Source: Acetobacter lovaniensis (GTDB lineage: Bacteria; Pseudomonadota; Alphaproteobacteria; Acetobacterales; Acetobacteraceae). Taken from it: 64,000 nt of DNA. The stretch covers positions 248,001 to 312,000 of the forward strand of contig NZ_JACHIE010000002.1 in the NCBI RefSeq assembly GCF_014207635.1, written 5' to 3'. Below the pieces are notes generated by a model. That model searched no databases and was not told the origin of the DNA. It saw nothing but the letters and a program-made list of their open reading frames with translations. Positions 1 through 9,107 of this stretch are shown here, one piece after another. The translations under genes were made by a program, and so were the position numbers. Every line of letters begins with the position of its first letter. Position 1 is the stretch's first letter.

Positions 1-2
1 GT

Positions 3-110
3 GCGCGTTGTGTCGGTTGGCTGGAACGCACCCTGACCCCTGAACGCAGAAAAACAGTGGGCGTAAAACCGATCATGTCGGAACTGGCAGAAGAGGATAA
101 CACCTTATGA
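3..110 (+). CDS. C-terminal end of an ABC transporter permease (partial)
   Basis: An open frame runs in from the left edge of the window and ends at a TGA that overlaps the ATG of the following ATPase gene (ATGA). The 35 visible residues end in a basic LERRT-like tail (WLERTLTPERRK is visible), as in membrane permeases of polar amino-acid ABC importers. The four-base overlap with an HisP/GlnQ-type ATPase supports this assignment. Nothing of the membrane-spanning part is inside the window, so substrate and family rest on the neighbour alone. Confidence 0.6.
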   Translation, partial: ARCVGWLERTLTPERRKTVGVKPIMSELAEEDNTL

Positions 111-889
111 GCCGTGCACCCTCTCCCGTTCTTCATCTTGAGCAGGTCTATAAATCCTATGGAGAAACGACTGTTTTACGCGGTGTTGACCTGAAGGTTT
201 TCCAAGGTGACGCTGTTTTTCTGATCGGTCCCAGTGGCGGAGGCAAATCAACCCTCTTACGCTGCATCAATTTTCTTGAATACCCAGATGCCGGAACCAT
301 TACTGCTCTAGGGGAAAAGCTTTGCAGCCAGAACCGCACTCATTTTGAAATTGCTCCAGAAAAAACACTGCGCCATGCACGAGCCCGCATGCCCATGGTT
401 TTTCAGCAATTCAACCTGTTCTCACATCAGACCGTGTTGGAAAATGTTATGGAAGGCCTCATAACCGTTAAAAAAATTCCACGGCTGGAGGCTATGACTT
501 TGGCACGTACGGCACTTGACCGTGTTCACATGCTCCAAAAACAGAACAATTATCCAGATCAACTATCCGGCGGACAAAAACAACGCGTAGCGATCGCCCG
601 TGCACTGGCCATGGACCCACCTGTTATTTTGTTTGACGAGCCAACCAGTGCGCTTGATCCAGAACTGGTCAGTGGCGTGCAGGCCATTATACAGGACCTT
701 TCCGCGCAGGGGCTGACTTTGCTGGTAGTCACCCATGATCCCGCTTTTGTACAGTCCACAGCCCATACAGTCTGTTTTTGTGGTGATGGCTACATTCTGG
801 AAAGCGGCACGGTGAATGATATTTATGGCAATCCTCGCAACGAGCGCGTACGTAAATTCGTTCAATCTTCAGGTATCCAGCGTGTCTGA
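107..889 (+). CDS. Amino-acid ABC transporter ATP-binding protein (GlnQ/HisP type)
   Basis: This is the cytoplasmic ATPase of a polar amino-acid importer, 260 aa, the usual length for the family. Visible motifs are Walker A GPSGGGKST (about residues 42-50), a Q-loop in VFQQFNLF, the ABC signature LSGGQKQR (about 153) and Walker B VILFDEPTSALDPE. The start is fixed by the ATGA overlap with the upstream permease. The substrate is not given by sequence. Because a complete histidine-degradation set lies about 6 kb downstream, histidine or another amino acid is a reasonable guess, but the two are separated by other transporters. Function as an ABC ATPase is near certain; substrate is inference. 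Confidence 0.93.
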   Translation: MSRAPSPVLHLEQVYKSYGETTVLRGVDLKVFQGDAVFLIGPSGGGKSTLLRCINFLEYPDAGTITALGEKLCSQNRTHFEIAPEKTLRHARARMPMVFQQFNLFSHQTVLENVMEGLITVKKIPRLEAMTLARTALDRVHMLQKQNNYPDQLSGGQKQRVAIARALAMDPPVILFDEPTSALDPELVSGVQAIIQDLSAQGLTLLVVTHDPAFVQSTAHTVCFCGDGYILESGTVNDIYGNPRNERVRKFVQSSGIQRV

Positions 890-994
890 TTCTCTTGTTT
901 TTATTTCGATAAAGAAACATGATAGCGCTCTCGTAACCATACTCCAGCAAGCAAGCGCACACTCTCAGACGCACACGGCATTCAGGACCCAAGC

Positions 995-2461
995 ATGACT
1001 TTAAACCAGACCAATGCACACGCCCCTGCCAGTGCTGCAACCATAGAACAGCGCACGATTTACCCCATCCCTCATTCTGAACGCATGGGGCATCCACGTG
1101 ACCTGTTTTCTGTGTGGTTTGGCACTAACACGACCATTCTTACCGTTATTACGGGAGCACTGGCGACAATCATGTTCCAGCTCCCTCTCACAGCGGCCTG
1201 CGTGGCCCTGCTCCTAGGTAATCTGGTCGGGGGCGTTTTTATGGCTCTGCATGCAGCGCAGGGACCACGTCTTGGCGTGCCACAAATGGTGCAAACATGC
1301 GGGCAGTTCGGCTCAATGGGTGCCGTTCCCATGATCTTGCTTGTTGTGTTCATCTATGTCGGATTTTCGGCTTCGAATCTTGTTGTAGGAGGAGAAGGAT
1401 TTCAACTAGCCTTGCCCTGGCTAGGTTACACAGGCGGAGTGCTGGCCGTTACCATACTCTCGGCTTTTCCTGCATTCTGGGGTTACAGAACCATCCACAC
1501 CATTACCAAGCTCATATCCTGGAGTTGTGGCATCGCGATTATATGGGCTCTTGTTTGCATTTTTGGTAACACGCAAGCTTATGTGCTTCTGGGCAGTTTT
1601 GGCCATACCTCATTGTCTGGCTTTATGGGGGCTGTGTCGGTTGCGGCTCTCTGGCAACTGGCTTATGCGCCTTACGTTTCCGATTATTCACGTTACCTGC
1701 CTAACAGCAAACAGGGGGCACGACATGCTTTCCACGCCACCTACTGGGGATCAGCGCTCGGCACACTTCTGCCTATGTTTCTTGGAGCCATACTCGGCAT
1801 CATCACTCCAAGAGGCAATGAAGTCCTACCTACGCTCATGCAGTATCTTGGTGGGTCTGGCTCCCTGATCATGACCATGCTTGTCATTGGTATTACAGTC
1901 GCCAACGGCATGAGCATTTATTGCGGAAGCCTGTCATCACTCATGCTGCTACAAATGTTCTACCCTAAAAGTCACTTTGGCGTACGGACACGTATTGCTG
2001 TTACGGCGAGCCTGATGCTTTTTGTACTGATCCTGACTATGCTCATGACTCATGATTTTATGGAAACATATACAGATTTCCTAAATCTTCTCATGATTAT
2101 CATGATCCCGTGGACCTCCATCAATCTTATTGATTACTATCTGGTGCAGCACGGTTCTTACGATGTACCGTCTTTTTTTCGGTCAGATGGAGGTTGTTAT
2201 GGGTATTACAATGTTCCTGCTCTCATATGTTATGCGCTAGGCATTGCTGTCCAAATTCCTTTTGTATCCAACCATCTTTATACAGGTCCATTAGCGCTAC
2301 AACTGGGGCGTACAGATATCTCCTGGGCGGTTGGTCTGGTTTTAACATCGCTGATCTATCTACTCATGACAAAAAATATCTCCCGACCACTTCATTCTGA
2401 AAATCTGTACAACAAGGTCGACAGTGATGATGATAGCACCAATGCTGGATCGTCATTCTGA
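995..2461 (+). CDS. NCS1-family nucleobase/cation symporter (cytosine/purine permease type)
   Basis: This is an inner-membrane permease of 488 aa with about 12 hydrophobic segments. The N-terminal signature region (PIPHSERMGHPRDLFSVWFG, about residues 24-43) is typical of the NCS1 family, whose members carry cytosine, purines, hydantoins, allantoin or thiamine with H+ or Na+. It lies 105 bases downstream of the ABC ATPase on the same strand and may be cotranscribed. Next to hut genes an imidazole-ring substrate such as urocanate is conceivable, and nucleobase uptake is equally possible. The family call is firm and the substrate is open. Confidence 0.85.
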   Translation: MTLNQTNAHAPASAATIEQRTIYPIPHSERMGHPRDLFSVWFGTNTTILTVITGALATIMFQLPLTAACVALLLGNLVGGVFMALHAAQGPRLGVPQMVQTCGQFGSMGAVPMILLVVFIYVGFSASNLVVGGEGFQLALPWLGYTGGVLAVTILSAFPAFWGYRTIHTITKLISWSCGIAIIWALVCIFGNTQAYVLLGSFGHTSLSGFMGAVSVAALWQLAYAPYVSDYSRYLPNSKQGARHAFHATYWGSALGTLLPMFLGAILGIITPRGNEVLPTLMQYLGGSGSLIMTMLVIGITVANGMSIYCGSLSSLMLLQMFYPKSHFGVRTRIAVTASLMLFVLILTMLMTHDFMETYTDFLNLLMIIMIPWTSINLIDYYLVQHGSYDVPSFFRSDGGCYGYYNVPALICYALGIAVQIPFVSNHLYTGPLALQLGRTDISWAVGLVLTSLIYLLMTKNISRPLHSENLYNKVDSDDDSTNAGSSF

Positions 2462-3021
2462 CACGCTCTCAAAATACCCATCGGCATGAACGGATCAATG
2501 CGCTTACGGTGAATGAGCTGCCTGATCGAGAAAAGATCAGGCAACTGGCGCGCAAGAACCGCGACCTACGGTAGATCTGTAAGATCCCGCTTAATGCCTC
2601 TACATATCCGCTGGTTCATGCCATAACATGCTCCATTGATGAAGCACCGGCGGGTATATGGTTCCGGGCCAGACAGAAAAATCCCTCTGTTCCACGTCCA
2701 CAATTCAAGCATTGCCTGAACAGACGTACCACCCGCCATCATATCCTGAAACAGGGTTAGGCGTAGATTCAGCACTCTCCACCCAATGCAACTATAGTGC
2801 TTATCCATCTGACATCTGCATTAAAATTCTCTCAAAAACCACAGATAAAAAATATTTCGATTCCGTTTTAAAATTCTATTGACCTAACTCGTATGGACAA
2901 CCTAGGGTTCCTACATATCTTGGTTCGCCAAAGAAACGAGTCACGAACCCAAGACGATAAAATATCTTGTCTATATCTATTTTTATCCTGCGCCTCTAGC
3001 AGCCCGGTGGAGTTCAGACGC
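2462..3021 (+). other. Intergenic region, possible transposase remnant
   Basis: These roughly 560 bases carry no convincing intact gene. An open stretch at 2462-2574 in the frame of the NCS1 stop reads like the coiled end of an IS3-type OrfA (REKIRQLARKNRDLR) and ends at a TAG. A hairpin with arms CCTGATC and GATCAGG lies at 2521-2541 inside it, without a T-run. The rest contains only short frames. Upstream extension of the TonB receptor frame to 2893 is possible but lacks a ribosome binding site or a signal peptide. Confidence 0.3.
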
Positions 3022-5436
3022 ATGAGACACAGCACCTTTTCTCTGACCAGACTTTTACTCTTCTCCTCCATGTTCATCTCTGTTGGCAGCGCAAATGCCC
3101 TGGCAGCAACATCCACAGCAACCGATAAGCCCTCCAAGGTTGTTGCAAAGCGGAAGGCCGCCCCCACGCATGAACCGGCAAGCTATCTGAGCTCCACCTC
3201 AGAACAGTTTGAGGTCACATCAAGCCATGTACCCCATGGTGCGGTTGTTACCATCGGTCAGAAGCTTTTGTCCCAAGCCCCAGCTGGAACCAATCCACTT
3301 AAAACTCTGGCGCAGTTGCCGGGTATCATGTTCCAGTCTGCCGAACCACAAGGTATTGATATTTGGTCTAACCAAGTGTTCATGCACGGTTTTCAGCAAC
3401 AGCAGATCGGTATGACTCTGGATGGCATGCCATTGGGCGAACAGAGTGTACGAAACTATAATGGCCTCAACACCATTCAGGCCATTTCATCAGAAAACGT
3501 GTCGCGCATTGTCGTATCCCAGTCAGCTGGAGCGGAATCGGTTGCAGCGACCAACAACCTTGGCGGCTCGTTTGACTATGTCTCACGCGATCCCTCCCAC
3601 AAACTTGGTGGCACAATAAACCAAGGCTTTGGTAGCTATGGGAATTTCCATACCTTTCTGCGTGGTGACAGTGGTGACCTGAACAGCTCAGGAACCCGCT
3701 TCTATACCTCTTACATGCGTCAGGACGGACAGATATGGAAGGGAACGGGCGACCAGTTCATGCAACAGGTCAACGCCAAATTCGTACAACCCATCGGGCA
3801 AAGCAGCAGTGTTTCCGCTTTTTTCGACTGGGCTGACCTACACCAGTTCTCTACGGCCGATGCATCGCCCGAAGTGCTGAACAACGTAGGTTATAATGTT
3901 TCCAACTACTACAATGGCAAACAGAGTGGTCTTCAGCAGGCAATCAATGCGGCGAATGGCCAATACCCGGCGGGCTTTAACAAGCTACAGGACCCTGCGG
4001 ACTCTGCTTATTATGATGCCGTACTGAACACAACCGACACTTTTGGTGGCATTAAGGCGCACCTGCAACTCACCGACAAACTCACGTGGGACACAACTGC
4101 TTACGGACACGGTGAAACCAACCAGACGACATGGACAACTCCTTATTACCCCTCCCCCAACGGCTCGCCTCTTTCCGAACTGGTCAAAGAGCCGTCCATC
4201 CGACGTTTTGGTATGATTTCCCAACTGCACTACAACATTGCACATAACGAAATCAGTGGTGGCGTATGGTATGAAAACAACCACTACCAGTCACCCATGT
4301 ATGCCTATTCAATGCCCAATATTGTTAACGGGCAATTGACATCACCACTGCCCGATCCTCTTGGGCATTGGTCAGACCCCTTCGCCAAAATTTATAACCA
4401 GACATACAACACCAATACCTTTACCGCTTTTGTGCAGGACACTTACCGGATTTTGCCCAATCTTGCGCTACATTTTGGCTTTAAGTCTGTTCTGGCAACA
4501 ACCAATGTTGGTAACGGCTACATTAACGATGACTACTATGGCGCAGGTTCCAACATTACGAGTGGCGTTGGGCTAACAACGTCCAAACCCTTCCTGCCAC
4601 ACATCAGCGCCGACTGGCACTTCCTCAAACACCATGAACTGTTTTTTGATATTTCAGAAAATGTTCATACATACGCACAATCTGGCTACAAACTCTCCGC
4701 ATCGCCTTTTGCGATCTCTCAAACCGCATTCGATACAGGCCGCAACTCTTTCCGTCCAGAAACGGACTGGACCTATGCTGCTGGCTACCGCTACAGCAGC
4801 CAGATCATTGGTGCCTCCGTTTACGCCTACCGCACCAACTTCAACAACCGTTTGCAGCAAGTCACATCAGGTTCCGCCGTCAATCCCATTTCCACCGTTG
4901 CCAACGTGGGTGGTGTCACCATGAACGGCGTGGACGCGGCAATTACCATCATGCCCATCAAGAACCTGTCCTTTACGAACAGTGTTAGCTACAACCATGC
5001 GACTTATGACAATGATCTGGTAGAATCTGGCACTCCCTACCAAACACGCGGCAAACAGATTATCAATTATCCGCGCTTCATGTATAAAACACGCCTGTCA
5101 TATGAATGGAAAGGCCTGACAGCTTACGTGGATGCAAGCTACACGGGCAAGCGTAACTACAGCTATATTGGGGACGTCAAGGTTCCTTCATACTGGATGA
5201 CCAACTTGGGCGTACAGTACAATCTGGCCAAACTGCCCGCCTTCAAAAAGTCGGTTGACTTTGTACATGACCTGACTCTCAACCTGAGTGTTACCAATAT
5301 TCAGAACACCCGCTATATCGCCACCATGGGCGAAAACGGCAACCCGCTCAGCATTTCCAAAGGAGCGATGGACTTCCAGTCCATGCTGGTAGGTGCGCCG
5401 CGTATGTTCTTTGGATCAATCAGCACCAATTTCTGA
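3022..5436 (+). CDS. TonB-dependent outer-membrane receptor
   Basis: This is an outer-membrane gated channel for energised uptake of a scarce ligand. I chose the ATG at 3022, preceded by GGTGGAG at 3006-3012, because it begins a clean signal peptide (MRHSTFSLTRLLLFSS ending in ALAA). The mature protein has a plug domain (about residues 70-200, including FMHGFQQQQIGMTLDGMP) followed by a long beta-barrel rich in alternating aromatic residues that ends in the terminal Phe (ISTNF). At 804 aa it is of normal size. No siderophore or cobalamin gene lies beside it. The upstream NCS1 permease and ABC ATPase could serve the same ligand, but this is only positional. A strong terminator follows. Confidence 0.9.
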   Translation: MRHSTFSLTRLLLFSSMFISVGSANALAATSTATDKPSKVVAKRKAAPTHEPASYLSSTSEQFEVTSSHVPHGAVVTIGQKLLSQAPAGTNPLKTLAQLPGIMFQSAEPQGIDIWSNQVFMHGFQQQQIGMTLDGMPLGEQSVRNYNGLNTIQAISSENVSRIVVSQSAGAESVAATNNLGGSFDYVSRDPSHKLGGTINQGFGSYGNFHTFLRGDSGDLNSSGTRFYTSYMRQDGQIWKGTGDQFMQQVNAKFVQPIGQSSSVSAFFDWADLHQFSTADASPEVLNNVGYNVSNYYNGKQSGLQQAINAANGQYPAGFNKLQDPADSAYYDAVLNTTDTFGGIKAHLQLTDKLTWDTTAYGHGETNQTTWTTPYYPSPNGSPLSELVKEPSIRRFGMISQLHYNIAHNEISGGVWYENNHYQSPMYAYSMPNIVNGQLTSPLPDPLGHWSDPFAKIYNQTYNTNTFTAFVQDTYRILPNLALHFGFKSVLATTNVGNGYINDDYYGAGSNITSGVGLTTSKPFLPHISADWHFLKHHELFFDISENVHTYAQSGYKLSASPFAISQTAFDTGRNSFRPETDWTYAAGYRYSSQIIGASVYAYRTNFNNRLQQVTSGSAVNPISTVANVGGVTMNGVDAAITIMPIKNLSFTNSVSYNHATYDNDLVESGTPYQTRGKQIINYPRFMYKTRLSYEWKGLTAYVDASYTGKRNYSYIGDVKVPSYWMTNLGVQYNLAKLPAFKKSVDFVHDLTLNLSVTNIQNTRYIATMGENGNPLSISKGAMDFQSMLVGAPRMFFGSISTNF

Positions 5437-5462
5437 CCTGACTCTACTTTCGAACACGACCA

Positions 5463-5500
5463 AAATCCTGCCACGGTTAGCCTTGTGGCAGGATTTTTTC
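5463..5500 (+). terminator. Rho-independent terminator after the TonB receptor
   Basis: An 11-base stem (arms AATCCTGCCAC and GTGGCAGGATT) with a 10-base loop is followed directly by a T-run. It begins 26 bases after the receptor stop codon and closes that transcription unit. Confidence 0.9.
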
Positions 5501-5675
5501 ATATTCTGGCCAATCTGTTTTCCAACACAATAGCATGACGGCAAAGCCAGTCTTACTCTACCAACAAGAGATATAGACACGTGCCGGATAGTAACTCCCT
5601 TCATAAACACCAGTCTCGCATTGTAACCGATGGTGTTGCGCGGGTTATACAACGTGCGTTTTACGAGCGACTGGT

Positions 5676-6355
5676 CTAGGCTCAGGACCTATTAATTTAT
5701 TGAACTGAGCGAGAGGTTGTGATTCACAGGCTTACCGATGGAGGGTGGGCCTGTGAATGATGTGTTTACGCTGTCTGAGCGCCAGATGGAGCAGATTGAG
5801 CCGTTTTTCCCTCTGGCGCACGGAGTGCCACGCGTGGATGACCGGCGTGTTCTGAGTGGGATTGTTTATGTAATCCGTAACGGTCTTCAGTGGAAAGACT
5901 CTCCGAAAGCGTATGGTTCGCACAAGACTTTGTATAATCGCTTTATCCGGTGGAGCCGCCTCGGTGTTTTTGACAGGATCTTTGTCGCCCTGACAGAACA
6001 GGCTGGCCGTTCGAAGCGTCTGATGATCGATGCAACACATCTCAAAGCACACCGGACATCGGCGTCCCCGCTCAAAAAGGGGCTTTTCCCCGCCATATCG
6101 GACGGACAAAAGGCGGCCTGAACTCAAAACTTCATGCCATGTGCGATGATCAGGGCCGACCTGTCCGCCTTCATCTGACTGCTGGACAGGTCAGTGATTT
6201 CAAAGGTGCTGATGTACTGCTGGCGGACCTGTCGGATGAGACAGAGGAAGTCATCGGTGATCGGGGATACGACCGCGGCACTCATACATTCATGTCCGCA
6301 ATCCACATCGCAGCAAACTTCATCTTCTATCTTAAAGAATGAGTCCTGAGCCTAG
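5676..6355 (+). mobile_element. IS5-family insertion sequence, internally deleted
   Basis: The ends are inverted repeats GCTCAGGAC (5680-5688) and GTCCTGAGC (6343-6351), each bordered by CTAG (5676-5679 and 6352-6355), the probable target duplication. Inside are two overlapping transposase frames of the IS5 (IS1031/IS427-like) type. At about 670 bp it is shorter than a full IS5 relative because the transposase has lost an internal block. The element sits exactly at the stop codon of the convergent alpha-hydroxy-acid dehydrogenase gene. Confidence 0.85.
5738..6342 (+). pseudogene. IS5-family transposase, two frames with internal deletion
   Basis: The first frame (5738-6121) holds the N-terminal helix-turn-helix region and the first catalytic Asp segment (LMIDATHLKAHRTS). 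It joins a -1 frame around the A5G4 run near 6075, as in programmed-frameshift IS5 elements. The second frame continues with KLHAMCDDQGRPVRLHLTAG and GDRGYDR, then jumps straight to THTFMSAIHIAANFIFYL. Intact relatives have about 50 residues between these blocks, including the region with the last catalytic Glu (RHKIEN-type motif). That segment is missing, so the enzyme should be inactive, although the ends could still be mobilised by a related transposase. Confidence 0.85.
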
Positions 6356-7500
6356 CTCCTGCGCAGCATGGCAGGTCCGGCACTGCGCAGAGTTTCCACG
6401 CACGTTGTACCAGCAAGCGCCATAACATCACGAATTTCACCTTGCAGCCCATCAATCATCTCGGTCAGTGTGGCTTCTCCACCGGCTGCCAGCGCCCATG
6501 CCCACGGCCGCCCCAACGCGACCAGAGAACTTCCCTGCGCCAGCGCGCACACCACATCTGCCCCACGCCTGACACCACTGTCCATGACGACAGAGCAGGT
6601 TGGTCCTGAAGATGCAACAATATCTGGTAGCACGTCCAACGTAGCAGGAGATGGGTCCAGTTGACGCCCACCGTGATTGGAAACCATAACACTATCTGCT
6701 CCCACTGCCACACAGCGCGCCGCATCATCAGGATGCATGACACCTTTAACCACAAGATTGCCCCCCCATTGCGCACGCAGCCATTCCAGATCTTTCCATG
6801 TCAGGCTGGGATCAATTTGCGATGCAGCGGTTTTAGCCTGCTCCAGCAATGTTCGCCCCAACCCATATGGCTGTAAATTCCCCAAAACTGGCATGCCATG
6901 CCGCACCATATTCAAGCTCCAGCGCCATGCCCGCGCAAACGAAAGCATTTGCGCCACAGACGGGTTGGTCAGACGCCTGAATCCGTTTTTTTCATCCCGC
7001 GGTCTCAACGGTGTAATCGGGGTATCAACTGTCAGCATAAGTGTACGCACGCCACATTGCCTGGCGCGGTTTATCATATCACGTGTGATCTCACGATCAC
7101 AAAAAACATAAATCTGAGCCAGGATATCCGTACCTTGCACGGCGCAGATATCCTCCAAGGATGTAATGGAAAATGTTGAAACACAAAAAGGAATTTTTTT
7201 CTTTTCTGCGGCACGCGCCGCCATAAGGTCCGCTCCGCAACGCATCATACCCGCAAACCCGACCGGAGCCAGCATAAATGGGGCCGCACAGTCATAACCC
7301 AACCAACGTGTGGCCGTAGAAACCTGCGAAACATCACGCAGGCAACGCGGCACTATGGTCCATTTTTTAAACGCATCCCTGTTGGCCTGCACACTGACTT
7401 CGCCATGCGCGCCTCCTGCCACATAATCCCGAAACAAGCGGGGCAGCATCCGTTCTGCTTTTTGTTGTAAGTTCTCTAATCCTACAAACACCATAAGCAT
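6352..7500 (-). CDS. FMN-dependent alpha-hydroxy-acid dehydrogenase (LldD/mandelate dehydrogenase type)
   Basis: The enzyme oxidises an L-2-hydroxy acid such as lactate, glycolate or mandelate to the 2-oxo acid through bound FMN, usually at the inner membrane. At 382 aa the length is normal. Visible features are the N-terminal FMN-binding LAPVGFAGM, MLTVDTP, the lysine in LVVKGVMHPDDA and the active-site SNHGGRQLD. It is transcribed from its own upstream region, because the hut terminator lies just before it. Its TAG stop lies in the CTAG target site of the IS5 element, so the insertion left the protein complete. The exact substrate cannot be read from sequence. Confidence 0.88.
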   Translation of the reverse strand: MLMVFVGLENLQQKAERMLPRLFRDYVAGGAHGEVSVQANRDAFKKWTIVPRCLRDVSQVSTATRWLGYDCAAPFMLAPVGFAGMMRCGADLMAARAAEKKKIPFCVSTFSITSLEDICAVQGTDILAQIYVFCDREITRDMINRARQCGVRTLMLTVDTPITPLRPRDEKNGFRRLTNPSVAQMLSFARAWRWSLNMVRHGMPVLGNLQPYGLGRTLLEQAKTAASQIDPSLTWKDLEWLRAQWGGNLVVKGVMHPDDAARCVAVGADSVMVSNHGGRQLDPSPATLDVLPDIVASSGPTCSVVMDSGVRRGADVVCALAQGSSLVALGRPWAWALAAGGEATLTEMIDGLQGEIRDVMALAGTTCVETLRSAGPAMLRRS

Positions 7501-7510
7501 ACCTTACGTA

Positions 7511-7540
7511 AAAACCCCCGGGCTGGATGACCCGGGGGCA
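7511..7540 (-). terminator. Rho-independent terminator of the hutUH unit
   Basis: An 8-bp GC-only stem (CCCCCGGG and CCCGGGGG) with an 8-base loop is followed on the minus strand by a T-run. It lies a few bases beyond the hutH stop and separates hut transcription from the next minus-strand gene. Confidence 0.88.
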
Positions 7541-7544
7541 TTCA

Positions 7545-9104
7545 TCAGCCCGGCAATACACCACACTCAGGCAAGGGTACCAGCGCTTTTACACGCTCAG
7601 CCATAACGCCTTTGGTGATCAGGGCGCGCATAGCTTCAATATCTGGTGTGAAAAGCCTGTCCTGCGCAAAGAACGTAATTTTCTCACGCACGGCATCTTT
7701 TGCCGCCTGCAACGGTTGAGACGTTGCCAGCGGGGCCAGAAAGTCCAGCCCCTGCACCGCAGCCAAACATTCGATAGCGATGATGGTGCAGACATTCTCC
7801 ACAATATCTTCCAGACGTCTGGCAGCAAAGGTGGCCATGCTTACATGATCTTCCTGATTGGCCGATGTTGGCAAACTGTCCACACTGGCAGGATGCGCCA
7901 ATGTCTTGTTTTCCGACGCCAGAGCCGCCGCAGTGACCTGAGCAATCATAAAGCCGGAGTTCAGTCCGCTATCTTGCACCAGAAACGGCGGTAGACCACT
8001 CATCTGCGCGTCCATCAACATGGCAAGACGACGCTCAGAAATGGCCCCGATCTCAGACACGGCAATGGCAATTGTATCCGCTGCAATAGCCACGGGCTCC
8101 GCATGGAAATTACCACCCGAAATCATTTCATCCGTATCGGCAAAATGAATGGGGTTATCCGATACCGCATTTGCTTCCGTCACCAACGTTACAGCCGCAT
8201 TCCGCAATGTATCCAGACATGCCCCCATAACCTGTGGCTGACACCGCAGGCAGTACGGGTCCTGCACACGTTCATCCCCCTCCCTGTGGGAATCACGGAT
8301 GGGCGAGGCCTCCAGCAGGCTACGGTAAACTGCCGCCGTTTCAATCTGCCCGCGTTGACCACGCAGCACATGCAGGCGCGGGTCAAATGGTGCATCAGTG
8401 CCCCGCGCGGCATCCAGCGTCAGCCCCCCGGCAACAAGTGCTGCCTGAAACACGCGCTCTGCCTTGAACAGGCCAGACAATGCCAGCGCGGTGGAAACCT
8501 GTGTGCCATTAAGCAGCGCCAGACCTTCCTTGGGGCCCAGCACAATTGGCGTCAGCCCTGCAGCTTTCAGCGCCTCAGCACCCCTCAGCTTTTCACCCCT
8601 GTAAAAAGCGTGTCCTTCACCAATCAACACCGCACTCATATGGGCCAAAGGCGCTAGATCACCAGAAGCGCCAACAGAGCCTTTTTCTGGAATAACCGGC
8701 ACAATACCGCTGTTGAGCATGGCGAGCAGAAAAGTTACGACCTCTTTACGCACACCCGAAAAACCTCTGGCCAGACCATTGGCTTTAAGCAACAGAATCA
8801 GGCGTACAACGGCTTCGCTCATGGGAGCGCCAATACCTGCGGCATGGCTAAGCACCAGATTGCGCTGAAGATCCTTGAGCCTGTCATCTGGAATGCGGGT
8901 TTTGGCCAGCTTTCCAAACCCCGTATTCACCCCGTAAACAGGCTCTCCACGCGCAACAATCCGTTCTACAGAAAGGGCAGCCTGATGCAGAACGTCCTCC
9001 GCCTCAGCGGCCAGTTCCACTTTGATGGATGTTGAGAAAAAGAAAGAACGGATTTCGGCATAAGTTAATTTGCCGGGGTGCAGAGTGAAGGATGCAGCAG
9101 TCAT
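7545..9104 (-). CDS. hutH: Histidine ammonia-lyase
   Basis: This enzyme catalyses the first step of histidine degradation: non-oxidative deamination of L-histidine to trans-urocanate and ammonia in the cytoplasm. The 519-aa protein carries [16 protein letters not shown] (about residue 145), in which Ala-Ser-Gly cyclises to the MIO electrophile. It also has the downstream [13 protein letters not shown] and DNPIHF segments of the family. It begins 3 bases after the hutU stop, so the two form a tight hutUH unit ending at the terminator at 7511-7540. Regulation is expected through the operator in front of hutU. Confidence 0.97.
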   Translation of the reverse strand: MTAASFTLHPGKLTYAEIRSFFFSTSIKVELAAEAEDVLHQAALSVERIVARGEPVYGVNTGFGKLAKTRIPDDRLKDLQRNLVLSHAAGIGAPMSEAVVRLILLLKANGLARGFSGVRKEVVTFLLAMLNSGIVPVIPEKGSVGASGDLAPLAHMSAVLIGEGHAFYRGEKLRGAEALKAAGLTPIVLGPKEGLALLNGTQVSTALALSGLFKAERVFQAALVAGGLTLDAARGTDAPFDPRLHVLRGQRGQIETAAVYRSLLEASPIRDSHREGDERVQDPYCLRCQPQVMGACLDTLRNAAVTLVTEANAVSDNPIHFADTDEMISGGNFHAEPVAIAADTIAIAVSEIGAISERRLAMLMDAQMSGLPPFLVQDSGLNSGFMIAQVTAAALASENKTLAHPASVDSLPTSANQEDHVSMATFAARRLEDIVENVCTIIAIECLAAVQGLDFLAPLATSQPLQAAKDAVREKITFFAQDRLFTPDIEAMRALITKGVMAERVKALVPLPECGVLPG

Positions 9105-9107
9105 GTT

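Noticed and set aside
2521-2541. Hairpin CCTGATC/GATCAGG as terminator of the NCS1 gene
   Set aside because: The stem is short and not followed by a T-run, so termination is unlikely.
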